From: Pseudomonas oryzicola
GTDB lineage: Bacteria; Pseudomonadota; Gammaproteobacteria; Pseudomonadales; Pseudomonadaceae
Direction: 5' to 3'
NCBI RefSeq assembly: GCF_014269185.2
Contig: NZ_JABWRZ020000001.1
Span: 1,327,001 to 1,391,000, forward strand
Length of the DNA stretch: 64,000 nt
Every line of letters starts with the position of its first letter. The stretch's first letter is position 1. Position numbers and translations under genes: made by a program. This document shows positions 25,962 to 36,285 of the stretch, in pieces. The notes under the pieces were generated by a model, which was not told the origin of the DNA, did no database searches, and was given only the letters and a program-made list of their open reading frames with translations.

Positions 25962-27380
25962 ATGCCAGTCGGCAACCACCCTGCCCACGGCCAGGCCATT
26001 GAAGGCGGCCCGCTCAAGCGTGAACTGGGCGAACGGCACATCCGTCTGATGGCGCTGGGCGCCTGTATCGGTGTCGGTCTTTTCCTCGGTTCGGCCAAGG
26101 CCATCGAAATGGCTGGCCCAGCCATCATGCTGTCCTACATCATCGGTGGCCTGGCCATCCTGGTGATCATGCGCGCCCTTGGCGAAATGGCCGTGCACAA
26201 TCCTGTTGCCGGTTCGTTCAGCCGGTATGCCCAAGACTACCTGGGCCCGCTGGCGGGTTTCCTTACCGGCTGGAACTACTGGTTCCTGTGGCTGGTGACC
26301 TGCGTTGCGGAAATTACCGCGGTAGCCATCTACATGGGCATCTGGTTCCCCGACGTACCGCGTTGGATCTGGGCCCTGGCGGCGCTGGGCAGCATGGGCG
26401 CGGTCAACCTGGTGGCGGTGAAGGCATTCGGCGAATTCGAGTTCTGGTTCGCCCTGATCAAGATCGTCACCATCATCGCCATGGTCCTTGGCGGCATTGG
26501 CATCATTGCCTTCGGCCTGGGCAATGACGGTGTAGCGGTGGGCATCTCCAACCTGTGGAGCAACGGCGGTTTCATGCCTAATGGCGTGACTGGCGTGCTG
26601 ATGTCGCTGCAGATGGTGATGTTCGCCTATCTGGGCGTCGAAATGATCGGCCTGACCGCTGGTGAAGCACGCAACCCGCAGAAGACCATTCCGCACGCTA
26701 TCGGCTCGGTATTCTGGCGCATCCTGCTGTTCTACGTCGGTGCGCTGTTCGTGATCCTGTCGATCTACCCGTGGAACGAAATCGGCAGCCAGGGCAGCCC
26801 GTTCGTCATGACCTTCGAGCGTCTCGGCATCAAGACCGCCGCCGGTATCATCAACTTCGTGGTCATTACCGCCGCGCTGTCGTCGTGCAACGGCGGCATC
26901 TTCAGCACCGGGCGCATGCTCTACAGCCTGGCGCAGAACGGCCAGGCCCCGGCGGCCTTTGCCCGTACCTCGAAGAACGGCGTGCCGCGCAATGCGCTGC
27001 TGCTGTCGATCGGCGCGTTGCTGCTGGGCGTGCTGGCCAATTACCTGGTGCCGGAGAAGGTTTTCGTCTGGGTCACTTCGATCGCTACCTTCGGCGCGAT
27101 CTGGACCTGGGTGATGATCCTCCTCGCGCAACTGAAGTTCCGCGCCGGCCTCAGCAGCGCCGAGCGCAAGGCACTGAAGTACCGCATGTGGCTGTGGCCG
27201 CTGAGCTCCTACCTGGCGCTGGCCTTCCTGGTGCTGGTGGTTGGTCTGATGGCGTACTTCGAGGATACCCGCGTGGCGCTGTATATCGGCCCGGCGTTCC
27301 TGGTACTGCTGACGGTGCTGTATTACGCCTTGCGTCTGGCACCGAAAGAAGAGCAAGGTGTGGCGAGCACGGCTTCATGA
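25962..27380 (+). CDS. AAT-family amino-acid permease (ProY/AroP-like)
   Basis: Secondary transporter of the amino acid-polyamine-organocation superfamily. 472 residues with twelve predicted membrane segments; the family's GACIGVGLFLGSAKAI loop in helix 1 and GSFSRYAQDYLGPLAGFLTGWNY follow the expected order. In P. aeruginosa the equivalent gene also lies beside a large penicillin-binding protein gene, as I recall. Closest in feel to proline-type permeases, but the substrate cannot be settled by reading. Confidence 0.88.
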   Translation: MPVGNHPAHGQAIEGGPLKRELGERHIRLMALGACIGVGLFLGSAKAIEMAGPAIMLSYIIGGLAILVIMRALGEMAVHNPVAGSFSRYAQDYLGPLAGFLTGWNYWFLWLVTCVAEITAVAIYMGIWFPDVPRWIWALAALGSMGAVNLVAVKAFGEFEFWFALIKIVTIIAMVLGGIGIIAFGLGNDGVAVGISNLWSNGGFMPNGVTGVLMSLQMVMFAYLGVEMIGLTAGEARNPQKTIPHAIGSVFWRILLFYVGALFVILSIYPWNEIGSQGSPFVMTFERLGIKTAAGIINFVVITAALSSCNGGIFSTGRMLYSLAQNGQAPAAFARTSKNGVPRNALLLSIGALLLGVLANYLVPEKVFVWVTSIATFGAIWTWVMILLAQLKFRAGLSSAERKALKYRMWLWPLSSYLALAFLVLVVGLMAYFEDTRVALYIGPAFLVLLTVLYYALRLAPKEEQGVASTAS

Positions 27381-27411
27381 CCTGAAATCCCCAGGGCCGC
27401 TGCGCGGCCCA

Positions 27412-27476
27412 TCGCGACACAAGGGCGCTCCTACAACGAACAGCATATCCCCTGTAGCAGCGGCGTTGTGTCGCGA
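27412..27476. repeat. Inverted pair of REP elements (REPIN/BIME)
   Basis: Two 24-bp arms (27412-27435 and 27453-27476) are inverted copies with three mismatches; both contain TCGCGACACAA and TGTAG blocks. A third hairpin GGGCCGC/GCGGCCC lies just before (27394-27410). Paired inverted REPs are the mobile unit copied by RAYT transposases; no RAYT gene is in the window. Confidence 0.75.
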
Positions 27477-27624
27477 CGGGCGGCGTAATAGCCCGGGTTC
27501 TGTCAGGCCGCCTTTTCTCTGCAGGGCTGGAAACTGTCCGCCCGCGAACATCGGCACAGCTGGTGCCATACACCGTGGTGCATTCTTCTCGGGTAAATCC
27601 GCTCCCACAGGGTGCGAGCGCTTG

Positions 27625-30600
27625 TCAGCGCGCGTCGCGCAGCAATTTCTGCCGCCAACCGTCCTGCTCCTGGGCCGACGCCTCGACCAGGAACGAATAG
27701 CGCCCGGCCACCCTTACCGCCACCGGCACCCCGTCGCGATACAACAGGCGGTTGCCAGTGACCGCCGGCACTTTCGCCCCCGGCAACAACGACCCGATCA
27801 GGTTCAACGGGTCACTGGCACTCACCGCCACCAGTGCCCCGTCCCGTTCACGGCGCCGTACCTGTCGTAGCAGCCCCACCGCCTCCGGCAAGGCGAATTG
27901 TTCGCCCGCCAGCCCGGCAATGAAGCGCCCGCCACGAATCTCGCCGCGCGCCTCCAGCCGGTGGTAGCAGCGCAGCAGCTCGCGCCACGGCGGCAGCACG
28001 TCACTTTCGCGCTCAAGCAGTCGCCAGCAGACCACGCCATAGCGTCTCAGCAGGGCCCGGGCGATGTGCTCCAGGCGCTGGCTGTCGTCCACCGCACCCC
28101 GGCGCAACAAGGCCCAGCGCCCGGCATGCGCCATGCTGCTGGTCAGCGGCGGGCGGCCACGTAGGCTGTTGCGGGAGGCACGTTTCGCCGCCGGGGTGAT
28201 CAGGCTGCGCAGGCCGGCGAAACTGTCGGCCCCCACAAGGCCTGCGCCTACCAGTTCTTGCAAGGCCGTTTCCAGTTCGCTGGGCAGCAGGTGGGCATCG
28301 TCGGTCAGTTCGTCGAAGAACAGCGCGCCCTGTACCTGCAGCACCTCGTGTACGCGCTGCGCCCGCGCGCCAAGGCTCTCCAGCGCGGGCACCGGAGCAA
28401 GGCTGCGCCACACATTCAGGTGCTCGCGCGGTAGCAGCACCAGCGGTGTGCTGGACAAGGTACTGCTCGACACCGTGGTGGCCAGGCGGCTCCAGGCAAA
28501 CTGCCCGCTGCGACAGGCATCGTCGAGCCAGTGCGGGCTGTAGTCCTGGATGCGTGCCGGCAGCAGCTCGGCTTCCCAGGCGCCGGCAGCACTCGGGAAG
28601 CCTTGTAACTGACCCAGTACCTCGGCCACGGCTTGCGGCCCGCGCAGACGCTGCTCAGCGGCCAGGTGCTGCCAGTCGAACAGGAAACGCATGAAGTCCT
28701 GCAGGCTGACCGGCTCGATTTCCCGGCGCAGGCGTTTGACCGTGTAGCGGTGAATGCGCGCCAGCAGATGGCGCTCGCACCATTGCAGTTCGTGCGCACC
28801 AGGGCTGAAATGCCCGCGCAGTACATAGCCATCGGCTTCCAGGCGGGCCAGGGCCTGTTCGATGGCCTGTAGCGGCTTGCCCAGCGGTGCGGCAATCTGT
28901 GCCTGGGTCAGCGGGCCATGGGCGCTGAGGCGGGCGCGCAGCAGTTCGACCAACGCGTTATCCGGCTCACTGGTCTGATCGAAGCCTGGTAGAAGCGGCA
29001 GTGCAGGTTGCAGACGGGCGCCGGGGTACAGCACCTGTAACAGGCTCAAGCGCTCACGCGCCAGCCACAGCCCTTCGTCCACCAGGCACATCGCCCGTCC
29101 GGCGTTGGCCAACTGGCGCAGCAGCATGTCCCAGCCGGGATTGCCCTGTACTTCCGTCTGGCTGATGGCCCCCAGCCCCATCAATGCTTCATGCATTTCG
29201 TCGGCATTGCCTGGCTGTGGCCAGGCTTCAGCAGCCACAGCAGCAATGGCATCGGCATCCAGCGCGCCCAGATCGTCGCCGCTGTGCACGTCGTTCCAGC
29301 GTCGGTTGAGCACCGCCTGGGTGCGCCGTTCCTCCAGCGGCGCGTCATCCAGGAAGGCATACGGGCGGGCATTGAGGATGGCTGAAGCCAATGGCGAAGG
29401 GGCCGGCAGGTCGCGGCACAGCAGGCGTACCGTACCGCTTTCCATACGCCGCAGCAGCGCCAGCCAGCCTTCGCTGTCCATCGCTTCGTGCAGGCAGTCG
29501 TCCAGGGTTTGCTCGACCAGTGGGTGATCGGGAATCTGCCGCTCGCCGACGATATTTTCCAGGCAGGCGATCTGCTCGGGGAACACGGCGGCCACCAGGT
29601 CTTCACTCTTTATCCGCTGAACCTGTGGCGCCACCTTGCGCCCGCCGACGAAGCGCGGCAAGGCCATGGCCACGCTGGCGTTCCAGCGCCAGCGTACGCC
29701 GAACAACGGCGCATCGAGCAGGGCCTGGACGAGGATCGGCTCGGCGCTGCGGCTGTTCAGGTAACGCCACACCTCGTCCAGTTCGAAACTGTGGCTGGTA
29801 GACAGCGACAGCACGATGGCGTCCTCGCTGGCGGCTGCCTGCAACTCGAAGTTGAAGGTGCGGCAGAAGCGCTTGCGCAGGGCCAGGCCCCAGGCGCGGT
29901 TGATGCGGCTGCCGTAGGGTGAATGGATGATCAGCTGGGTACCGCCGGACTCATCGAAGAAACGCTCCATCACCAGGGTCTCTTGCGAGGGCAGGGCGCC
30001 GAGTACTTCACGGGTGCGGGCCAGGTAATCCAGCAACTGGCTGGCGCTGGCCTGGCTCAGTTCAAAAGTTTTCTGCAACCACGCCAGCACCTCGGCTTGG
30101 TTGCCGCCGGCCTGCGCCAGGTGCTGATCGATCTGCGCCTGCAGCCGCGCCACTGCGGCAGAGAGCTCATCGCTGCGCCCCGGCGCCTCGCCCAACCAGA
30201 ACGGAATAGTCGGCGGCAGGCCATGCGCATCTTCCACCCGCACCCGGCCCGGTTCCACGCGCAAGATGCGATAGGAGGCGTTACCCAGCTGGAAGATATC
30301 GCCGGCGATGCTCTCCACGGCAAAGTCTTCGTTGACGCTACCGATGTTCAGCGCCTGTGGCTCGAGCAACACGGCGTAGTCGGCGTTGTCGGGGATGGTG
30401 CCGCCACTGGTCAGCGCGGTCAGCTGGCTACCTCGGCGGCCACGCAGGGTGCCACTGACCGCGTCGCGGTGCAGGTAGGCACTACGCACGCCCTGGCGGC
30501 CGTTGTAGCCTTCGGCGAGCATGCGCAACAGGGCCTGGTAGTGTTGCAGATCGAGTTCGGCATAGGGCGTGGCCTGGCGCAGGCAGTCGTACAGGGCCTG

Positions 30601-31899
30601 TTCGTGCCACGCCTGGTTGCTGGCCTCGGCAACGATCTGCTGGGCCAGTACGTCCAGTGGCGCCCGGGGGATGTGCAGCTCATCCAGTTCGCCACGGCGG
30701 ACGCTGTCGAGCAGGGCTACGCATTCGATCAGGTCGTCGCGCGAGGTGGGGAACAGGCGCCCCTTGGGCACGCCATCGACCTGGTGGCCGGCGCGGCCAA
30801 CCCGCTGCAGGAAGGCTGCGATAGAACCTGGCGAGGCAATCTGGCAGACCAGGTCGATGTCGCCGATGTCGATGCCCAGCTCCAGCGATGCGGTGGCCAC
30901 CAGTACCTGCAAGTGGCCGTTTTTCAGGCGTTGTTCCGCGTCCAGGCGCAGTTCCTTGGCCAGGCTGCCATGGTGCGCGGCCACCGCCTCCTTGCCCAGC
31001 CGATCGCTGAGGTGGCGAGTGATGCGCTCGGCCAGGCGCCGCGTATTGACGAACACCAGGGTGGTACGGTACTCCCGCGCCAGCTCGGCCAGGCGGTCGT
31101 AGACCAGGCCCCAGACGTCCGTTGCCATCACCGCGCCAAGCGGTACCGGTGGCACTTCGATGGCCAGGTCGCGCTGCCGTGCATGGCCGACATCGACGAT
31201 CGCGCAGGGGCGCCCGGTGCCGACCAGGAATTGCGCCACCCGCTCGACCGGGCGCTGTGTGGCCGACAGGCCGATACGCCGCAGTGGCTGCTTGCACAGG
31301 GCCTGCAGGCGCTCCAGGGTCAATGCCAGATGAGCGCCGCGCTTGTTGCCGGCCAGGGCATGGATTTCATCGACGATTACTGTGTGCACACTGGCCAGGC
31401 CTTCACGGCCCGAAGCCGAGCCCATCAGCACATAGAGCGATTCGGGGGTGGTTACCAGGATGTGCGGTGCCAGCTTGCGCATGGCGGCGCGTTCCTTTTG
31501 TGGTGTGTCGCCGGTGCGCACGGCCGTGGTGATGCGCGGCGCGTCGAGGCCCTGTTCGGCCAGGGCCTGGCTGATGCCTTCGAGCGGGGCCTGCAAGTTC
31601 AGGCGGATATCGTTGGACAGCGCCTTGAGCGGCGAAACATAGACTACCTGGGTTTGCGCAGGCAGCGCGCCCTGGTGCTCCAGGCCTTGACGGAACAGTT
31701 CATCGAGCACCGCCAGAAAGGCGCTGAGTGTCTTGCCCGAGCCGGTCGGTGCCGCCAGCAGCAGCGACTGACCGGCTTGGATCAGCGGCCAGGCACGGGC
31801 CTGAGCGTCGGTGACCGTGGCGAAATAGCGACGGAACCAGGTGCGCACGGCAGGGTGGAACAGTTCGAGCACCGGGTGGTGTTTGGCGGGCAGGTTCAT
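27625..31899 (-). CDS. lhr: Large ATP-dependent helicase Lhr
   Basis: Superfamily 2 3'-5' helicase. 1424 residues: Walker A APTGSGKT at 50-57, DEIH box at 177-180, the second RecA lobe with TASLELGIDIG and QRVGRAGHQ, winged helix and beta-barrel 'Lhr-Core', then the long C-terminal domain that distinguishes full Lhr from the short mycobacterial-type core. It pairs strand displacement with a C-terminal region that in E. coli-type proteins is reported to have uracil glycosylase activity. The REP-rich spacer lies at its 3' side. Confidence 0.93.
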   Translation of the reverse strand: MNLPAKHHPVLELFHPAVRTWFRRYFATVTDAQARAWPLIQAGQSLLLAAPTGSGKTLSAFLAVLDELFRQGLEHQGALPAQTQVVYVSPLKALSNDIRLNLQAPLEGISQALAEQGLDAPRITTAVRTGDTPQKERAAMRKLAPHILVTTPESLYVLMGSASGREGLASVHTVIVDEIHALAGNKRGAHLALTLERLQALCKQPLRRIGLSATQRPVERVAQFLVGTGRPCAIVDVGHARQRDLAIEVPPVPLGAVMATDVWGLVYDRLAELAREYRTTLVFVNTRRLAERITRHLSDRLGKEAVAAHHGSLAKELRLDAEQRLKNGHLQVLVATASLELGIDIGDIDLVCQIASPGSIAAFLQRVGRAGHQVDGVPKGRLFPTSRDDLIECVALLDSVRRGELDELHIPRAPLDVLAQQIVAEASNQAWHEQALYDCLRQATPYAELDLQHYQALLRMLAEGYNGRQGVRSAYLHRDAVSGTLRGRRGSQLTALTSGGTIPDNADYAVLLEPQALNIGSVNEDFAVESIAGDIFQLGNASYRILRVEPGRVRVEDAHGLPPTIPFWLGEAPGRSDELSAAVARLQAQIDQHLAQAGGNQAEVLAWLQKTFELSQASASQLLDYLARTREVLGALPSQETLVMERFFDESGGTQLIIHSPYGSRINRAWGLALRKRFCRTFNFELQAAASEDAIVLSLSTSHSFELDEVWRYLNSRSAEPILVQALLDAPLFGVRWRWNASVAMALPRFVGGRKVAPQVQRIKSEDLVAAVFPEQIACLENIVGERQIPDHPLVEQTLDDCLHEAMDSEGWLALLRRMESGTVRLLCRDLPAPSPLASAILNARPYAFLDDAPLEERRTQAVLNRRWNDVHSGDDLGALDADAIAAVAAEAWPQPGNADEMHEALMGLGAISQTEVQGNPGWDMLLRQLANAGRAMCLVDEGLWLARERLSLLQVLYPGARLQPALPLLPGFDQTSEPDNALVELLRARLSAHGPLTQAQIAAPLGKPLQAIEQALARLEADGYVLRGHFSPGAHELQWCERHLLARIHRYTVKRLRREIEPVSLQDFMRFLFDWQHLAAEQRLRGPQAVAEVLGQLQGFPSAAGAWEAELLPARIQDYSPHWLDDACRSGQFAWSRLATTVSSSTLSSTPLVLLPREHLNVWRSLAPVPALESLGARAQRVHEVLQVQGALFFDELTDDAHLLPSELETALQELVGAGLVGADSFAGLRSLITPAAKRASRNSLRGRPPLTSSMAHAGRWALLRRGAVDDSQRLEHIARALLRRYGVVCWRLLERESDVLPPWRELLRCYHRLEARGEIRGGRFIAGLAGEQFALPEAVGLLRQVRRRERDGALVAVSASDPLNLIGSLLPGAKVPAVTGNRLLYRDGVPVAVRVAGRYSFLVEASAQEQDGWRQKLLRDAR

Positions 31900-32031
31900 G
31901 TGGTGGTTATGGAGGGGGCGGGCCGGGTTGGCAAGGGGCCGTTCGTCAGGCAGGCACAGGGACGACTGGGCTTGTCAGGGCAATGAGCTCATGGGATCCT
32001 CGCCGGCCATTGATTCAAGTGAGCCGAGCCC

Positions 32032-32445
32032 ATGCCCAACACTATCCGCATCGCCGCCGCCCTGCTGATCGACCCCCAGGGCCGAACCCTGCTGGTGCGC
32101 AAGCGTGGTACCCAGGCGTTCATGCAGCCCGGTGGCAAGATCGATGCCGGTGAGTCGCCGGTCGAGGCGTTGGTGCGCGAGCTGCATGAAGAACTTGGCC
32201 TGCACGTCGACCCGACCCAGGCTGTGCATCTGGGCCAATTCAGTGCCCCGGCCGCCAACGAGCCGGGCTTTCAGGTGCAGGCCGAACTGTTCCGTGTCGA
32301 CAGCGCTGCAGCCGTGGCCCCGGCTGCAGAAATCGAAGAGGTGGTATGGCTGAGCGCTGAGCAGACGCCCGCCATGCAGCTGGCCCCTTTGACCCGCGAC
32401 CTGATCCTGCCGTTGTTCTACCAGGCGCTCAGCGCACCGCGCTGA
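32032..32445 (+). CDS. Nudix hydrolase
   Basis: 137 residues with a complete Nudix box at residues 35-57 (G-x5-E-x7-REL-HEELGL), which binds Mg2+ and hydrolyses a nucleoside diphosphate linked to another group X. The N-terminal IRIAAALLIDPQGRTLLVRKRG strand is normal for the family. Substrate unknown. Its last 17 bp overlap the end of the convergent metR gene, so the two 3' ends encode proteins on both strands. Confidence 0.9.
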   Translation: MPNTIRIAAALLIDPQGRTLLVRKRGTQAFMQPGGKIDAGESPVEALVRELHEELGLHVDPTQAVHLGQFSAPAANEPGFQVQAELFRVDSAAAVAPAAEIEEVVWLSAEQTPAMQLAPLTRDLILPLFYQALSAPR

Positions 32446-33346
32446 CGCCATCGAGAGTGGCGAACGAGGTGTCCTTGGCAGTCAACAGGAAGTCACGCAT
32501 GTACGGCGCATCCAGCATGTCGGTGCGCACCGCGGCATAAAGCGTGGCGAACAGGCCTTTCTCGCCCAGGCGCTTGCCCTTGACGTAGCCGCGCGAGCTG
32601 TACTCATGCAGCGCCCAGTGTGGCATGCCGCATACGCCACGGCCGCTGGCCACCAGTTGCATCATCATCACCGTCAGCTCCGAAGTGCGCACGGCCGCCG
32701 GCTCGATGTCGGCGGGTTCCAGAAAGCGGGTGAAGATATCCAGGCGATCACGTTCTACCGGGTAGGTGATCAGCGTCTGGTCGAGCAGGTCCTGCGGCAC
32801 GATGTAGGGCTTGCTGGCCAGTGGATGCTGGTTGGCCACCGCCAGCATCGCCTCGTAGGTGAACAGTGGCACATAGGTGATGCCCGCCAGGTCCACCGGG
32901 TCGGAGGTCACCACCAGGTCGAGGTCGCCGCGGGCCAGCGCCGGCAGCGGGGCGAAGGCAAAACCTGAGGCCAGGTCCAGTTCCACTTCCGGCCAGGCAT
33001 CCCGGAACTGGTCGATGGTCGGCATCAGCCACTGGAAGCAGCTGTGGCATTCGATGGCCATGTGCAGGCGCCCGGCGGTGCCACCAGCCAGGCGGGCAAT
33101 GTCACGTTCGGCACTGCGCAGCAGCGGCAGGGTGGCATCGGCCAGTTGCAGCAGGCGCAGCCCGGCGCTGGTGAAGCGGATCGGCTTGGTCTTGCGCACG
33201 AACAGCGGCATGCCCAGGCGCTCTTCCAGTTCCTTGAACTGGTGCGAAAGCGCGGACTGGGTCAGGTGCAGGCGTTCGGCTGCCTCCACCAGGCTATCGG
33301 CCTCGCGCAGGGCATGAAGGGTTTTCAGGTGGCGGATCTCCAGCAC
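32429..33346 (-). CDS. metR: LysR-type regulator MetR
   Basis: Homocysteine-responsive activator of methionine genes. 305 residues from a GTG start giving LEIRHLKTLHALREADSLVEAAERLHLTQ: the helix-turn-helix LTQSALSHQFKELEERLG follows, then the effector domain. The open frame extends far upstream but is non-conserved. Residue pattern matches MetR more than generic LysR proteins, and its genomic setting (divergent hydrolase, nearby glpM) matches metR of P. aeruginosa as I recall it. Confidence 0.87.
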   Translation of the reverse strand: MLEIRHLKTLHALREADSLVEAAERLHLTQSALSHQFKELEERLGMPLFVRKTKPIRFTSAGLRLLQLADATLPLLRSAERDIARLAGGTAGRLHMAIECHSCFQWLMPTIDQFRDAWPEVELDLASGFAFAPLPALARGDLDLVVTSDPVDLAGITYVPLFTYEAMLAVANQHPLASKPYIVPQDLLDQTLITYPVERDRLDIFTRFLEPADIEPAAVRTSELTVMMMQLVASGRGVCGMPHWALHEYSSRGYVKGKRLGEKGLFATLYAAVRTDMLDAPYMRDFLLTAKDTSFATLDGVSAVR

Positions 33347-33388
33347 AGCTGACTCCGGGGGATCGATTTTGGAAAACAGGGAATGAGT

Positions 33389-33401
33389 TGAGTTTCCCTC
33401 A
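33389..33401. promoter_or_regulatory. Candidate MetR binding site
   Basis: TGAGTTTCCCTCA is a 13-bp dyad (TGAG-N5-CTCA), close to the MetR consensus TGAA-N5-TTCA. It sits 43 bp upstream of metR in the 196-bp gap to the divergent hydrolase, the usual position for LysR-type autoregulation and divergent activation. Confidence 0.5.
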
Positions 33402-33542
33402 TGTTGCAACGGCTGTCGACTGGGCGTTTGGTCACACCGTCCGGCGGGCGTCATCAAACTGTCACCGAACTGTGGCAGCGCGCCCGAACAGAATTCATCA
33501 GAATCGCGCTCTACTGGGGATCTGCATTCTGGTGTTTCTTTC

Positions 33543-34538
33543 ATGCGGGCTTTTTGGCTTGTTCTTTTCTTTGTGCTCGGCGCACCTGCGAGTTTCGCCG
33601 AGCAGCGCTGTGACGCCCAGGTGCCGGTGCAGCGCGCCGACCTGGGTGCGGTGAGCCTGGTCTACCAGAGCGTCGGAGCGCCGCGCGACCCTGCCTTGTT
33701 GCTGGTCATGGGCCTGGGCGGGCAGCTCATCCATTGGCCGGACGATGTGGTCGAGGCGCTATGCCGCCAGGGCTTTCGAGTGATTCGCTACGACAACCGC
33801 GATGTCGGCCTGTCCCGCTGGAACCAGCTGCCACCGTCGGCCAACCTGACGGTCGAACTGCTGCGCTACAAGCTGGGGCTGCCGGTGGCAGCGCCCTATA
33901 CCCTGACCGACATGGCGGACGACGGCCTGCGCCTGATGGACGCGCTGGGGGTGCGTCAGTTCCATGTGCTGGGGGTGAGCATGGGCGGCATGATCGCCCA
34001 GCACCTGGCGGCCATGGCGCCAGGGCGTGTGCGCAGCCTGACGCTGGTCATGTCCAGTTCAGGGGCGGCGGGGTTGCCGGCGCCGGCCCCGGCGCTGGTG
34101 CAGTTGCTGGCTCGGCGGAGCGCACCTAACCGCGAAGTGGCCATCGAGCAACAGGCCGACCTGCTGGCCGCGCTGGGCAGCCCCGAGGTGCCAGACGACC
34201 GTGCCGCCTTGCTGCACCAGGCGGCCGTGGCCTACGACCGCGCGTTCAACCCAGAGGGGGCCAAGCGCCAGATCATGGCGATACTGGCCGAGCCGAGCCG
34301 GGTCGAGTTGCTCAACCAGCTACGGGTGCCGGCCCTGGTGGTCCATGGCACTGCCGACCCGTTGCTGCCGGTGATGCACGGTGTGCATCTGGCGGCGCAT
34401 ATCCAGGGCAGCCAGCTGCGCTTGATACCGGGGCTGGCGCACCGCTTTCAGGAACCGTTCAAGGCGCCATTGCTGGGGGCGGTGCTGCCTTATCTGCAGG
34501 CGCACCGGCAGGATGTCACGCACATCGCCGGGCTTTGA
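33543..34538 (+). CDS. Exported alpha/beta hydrolase
   Basis: 331 residues. Signal peptide [19 protein letters not shown] with cleavage before EQ, then an alpha/beta-hydrolase fold: nucleophile S146 in GVSMGG, oxyanion region MGLGGQ, acid D in [10 protein letters not shown] and base H in PGLAHRF. It is divergent from metR and may be a MetR target; its substrate is unknown. The periplasmic location argues for an ester or lactone substrate outside the cytoplasm. Confidence 0.87.
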   Translation: MRAFWLVLFFVLGAPASFAEQRCDAQVPVQRADLGAVSLVYQSVGAPRDPALLLVMGLGGQLIHWPDDVVEALCRQGFRVIRYDNRDVGLSRWNQLPPSANLTVELLRYKLGLPVAAPYTLTDMADDGLRLMDALGVRQFHVLGVSMGGMIAQHLAAMAPGRVRSLTLVMSSSGAAGLPAPAPALVQLLARRSAPNREVAIEQQADLLAALGSPEVPDDRAALLHQAAVAYDRAFNPEGAKRQIMAILAEPSRVELLNQLRVPALVVHGTADPLLPVMHGVHLAAHIQGSQLRLIPGLAHRFQEPFKAPLLGAVLPYLQAHRQDVTHIAGL

Positions 34539-34593
34539 ATCGGCGACGCCTGCTTGGCGGGCGAGCCCGCGAAGAAATCCACGCCAATAGGGA

Positions 34594-34929
34594 TCAGTGC
34601 ATCCGTACCCACAAGGTTACCAGCACCGTCGCGGCCATCAGCCAGGCCACCGTAGCCAGTGCTAGCGACACCTCCAGGCGCATGCGGTCGACCAGTACAT
34701 ATAAGGTCGCCAGGTACACGAAGTACGGAATGATCGACCACATGCCAAACAGGATGGTGGTTTTCAGATCGGCAATGCTGCGCCCCTTGCCGACGATGTA
34801 ATGGGCGATCAAGGCGAAAGTAGGAAACAGCGGTACCAGCCCGGCGATGTAGTAGTTGCGCGTTTTCGACAGCACCGCCAGCAGCACTACCACGCCAGCG
34901 CCGAGGGCGGCTTTGAAGACCAGGTCCAC
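34594..34929 (-). CDS. glpM: Membrane protein GlpM
   Basis: 111 residues with four predicted membrane helices (about 5-22, 28-46, 58-78, 86-107). The sequence matches GlpM of P. aeruginosa, a membrane protein linked to alginate production and placed near the glp genes in that species. Here it is separated from glpFKRD by more than 11 kb that contains the aat genes and the NEL effector. Confidence 0.85.
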   Translation of the reverse strand: MDLVFKAALGAGVVVLLAVLSKTRNYYIAGLVPLFPTFALIAHYIVGKGRSIADLKTTILFGMWSIIPYFVYLATLYVLVDRMRLEVSLALATVAWLMAATVLVTLWVRMH

Positions 34930-34956
34930 GTTGTCTTTCCGGATTGAGGGTTGAGG

Positions 34957-36281
<1,325 letters not shown>

Positions 36282-36285
<4 letters not shown>

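Noticed and set aside
29923..31986. A 687-codon open frame opposite lhr
   Set aside because: Antisense shadow; no domain, no ribosome site, and the minus strand encodes the helicase motifs.
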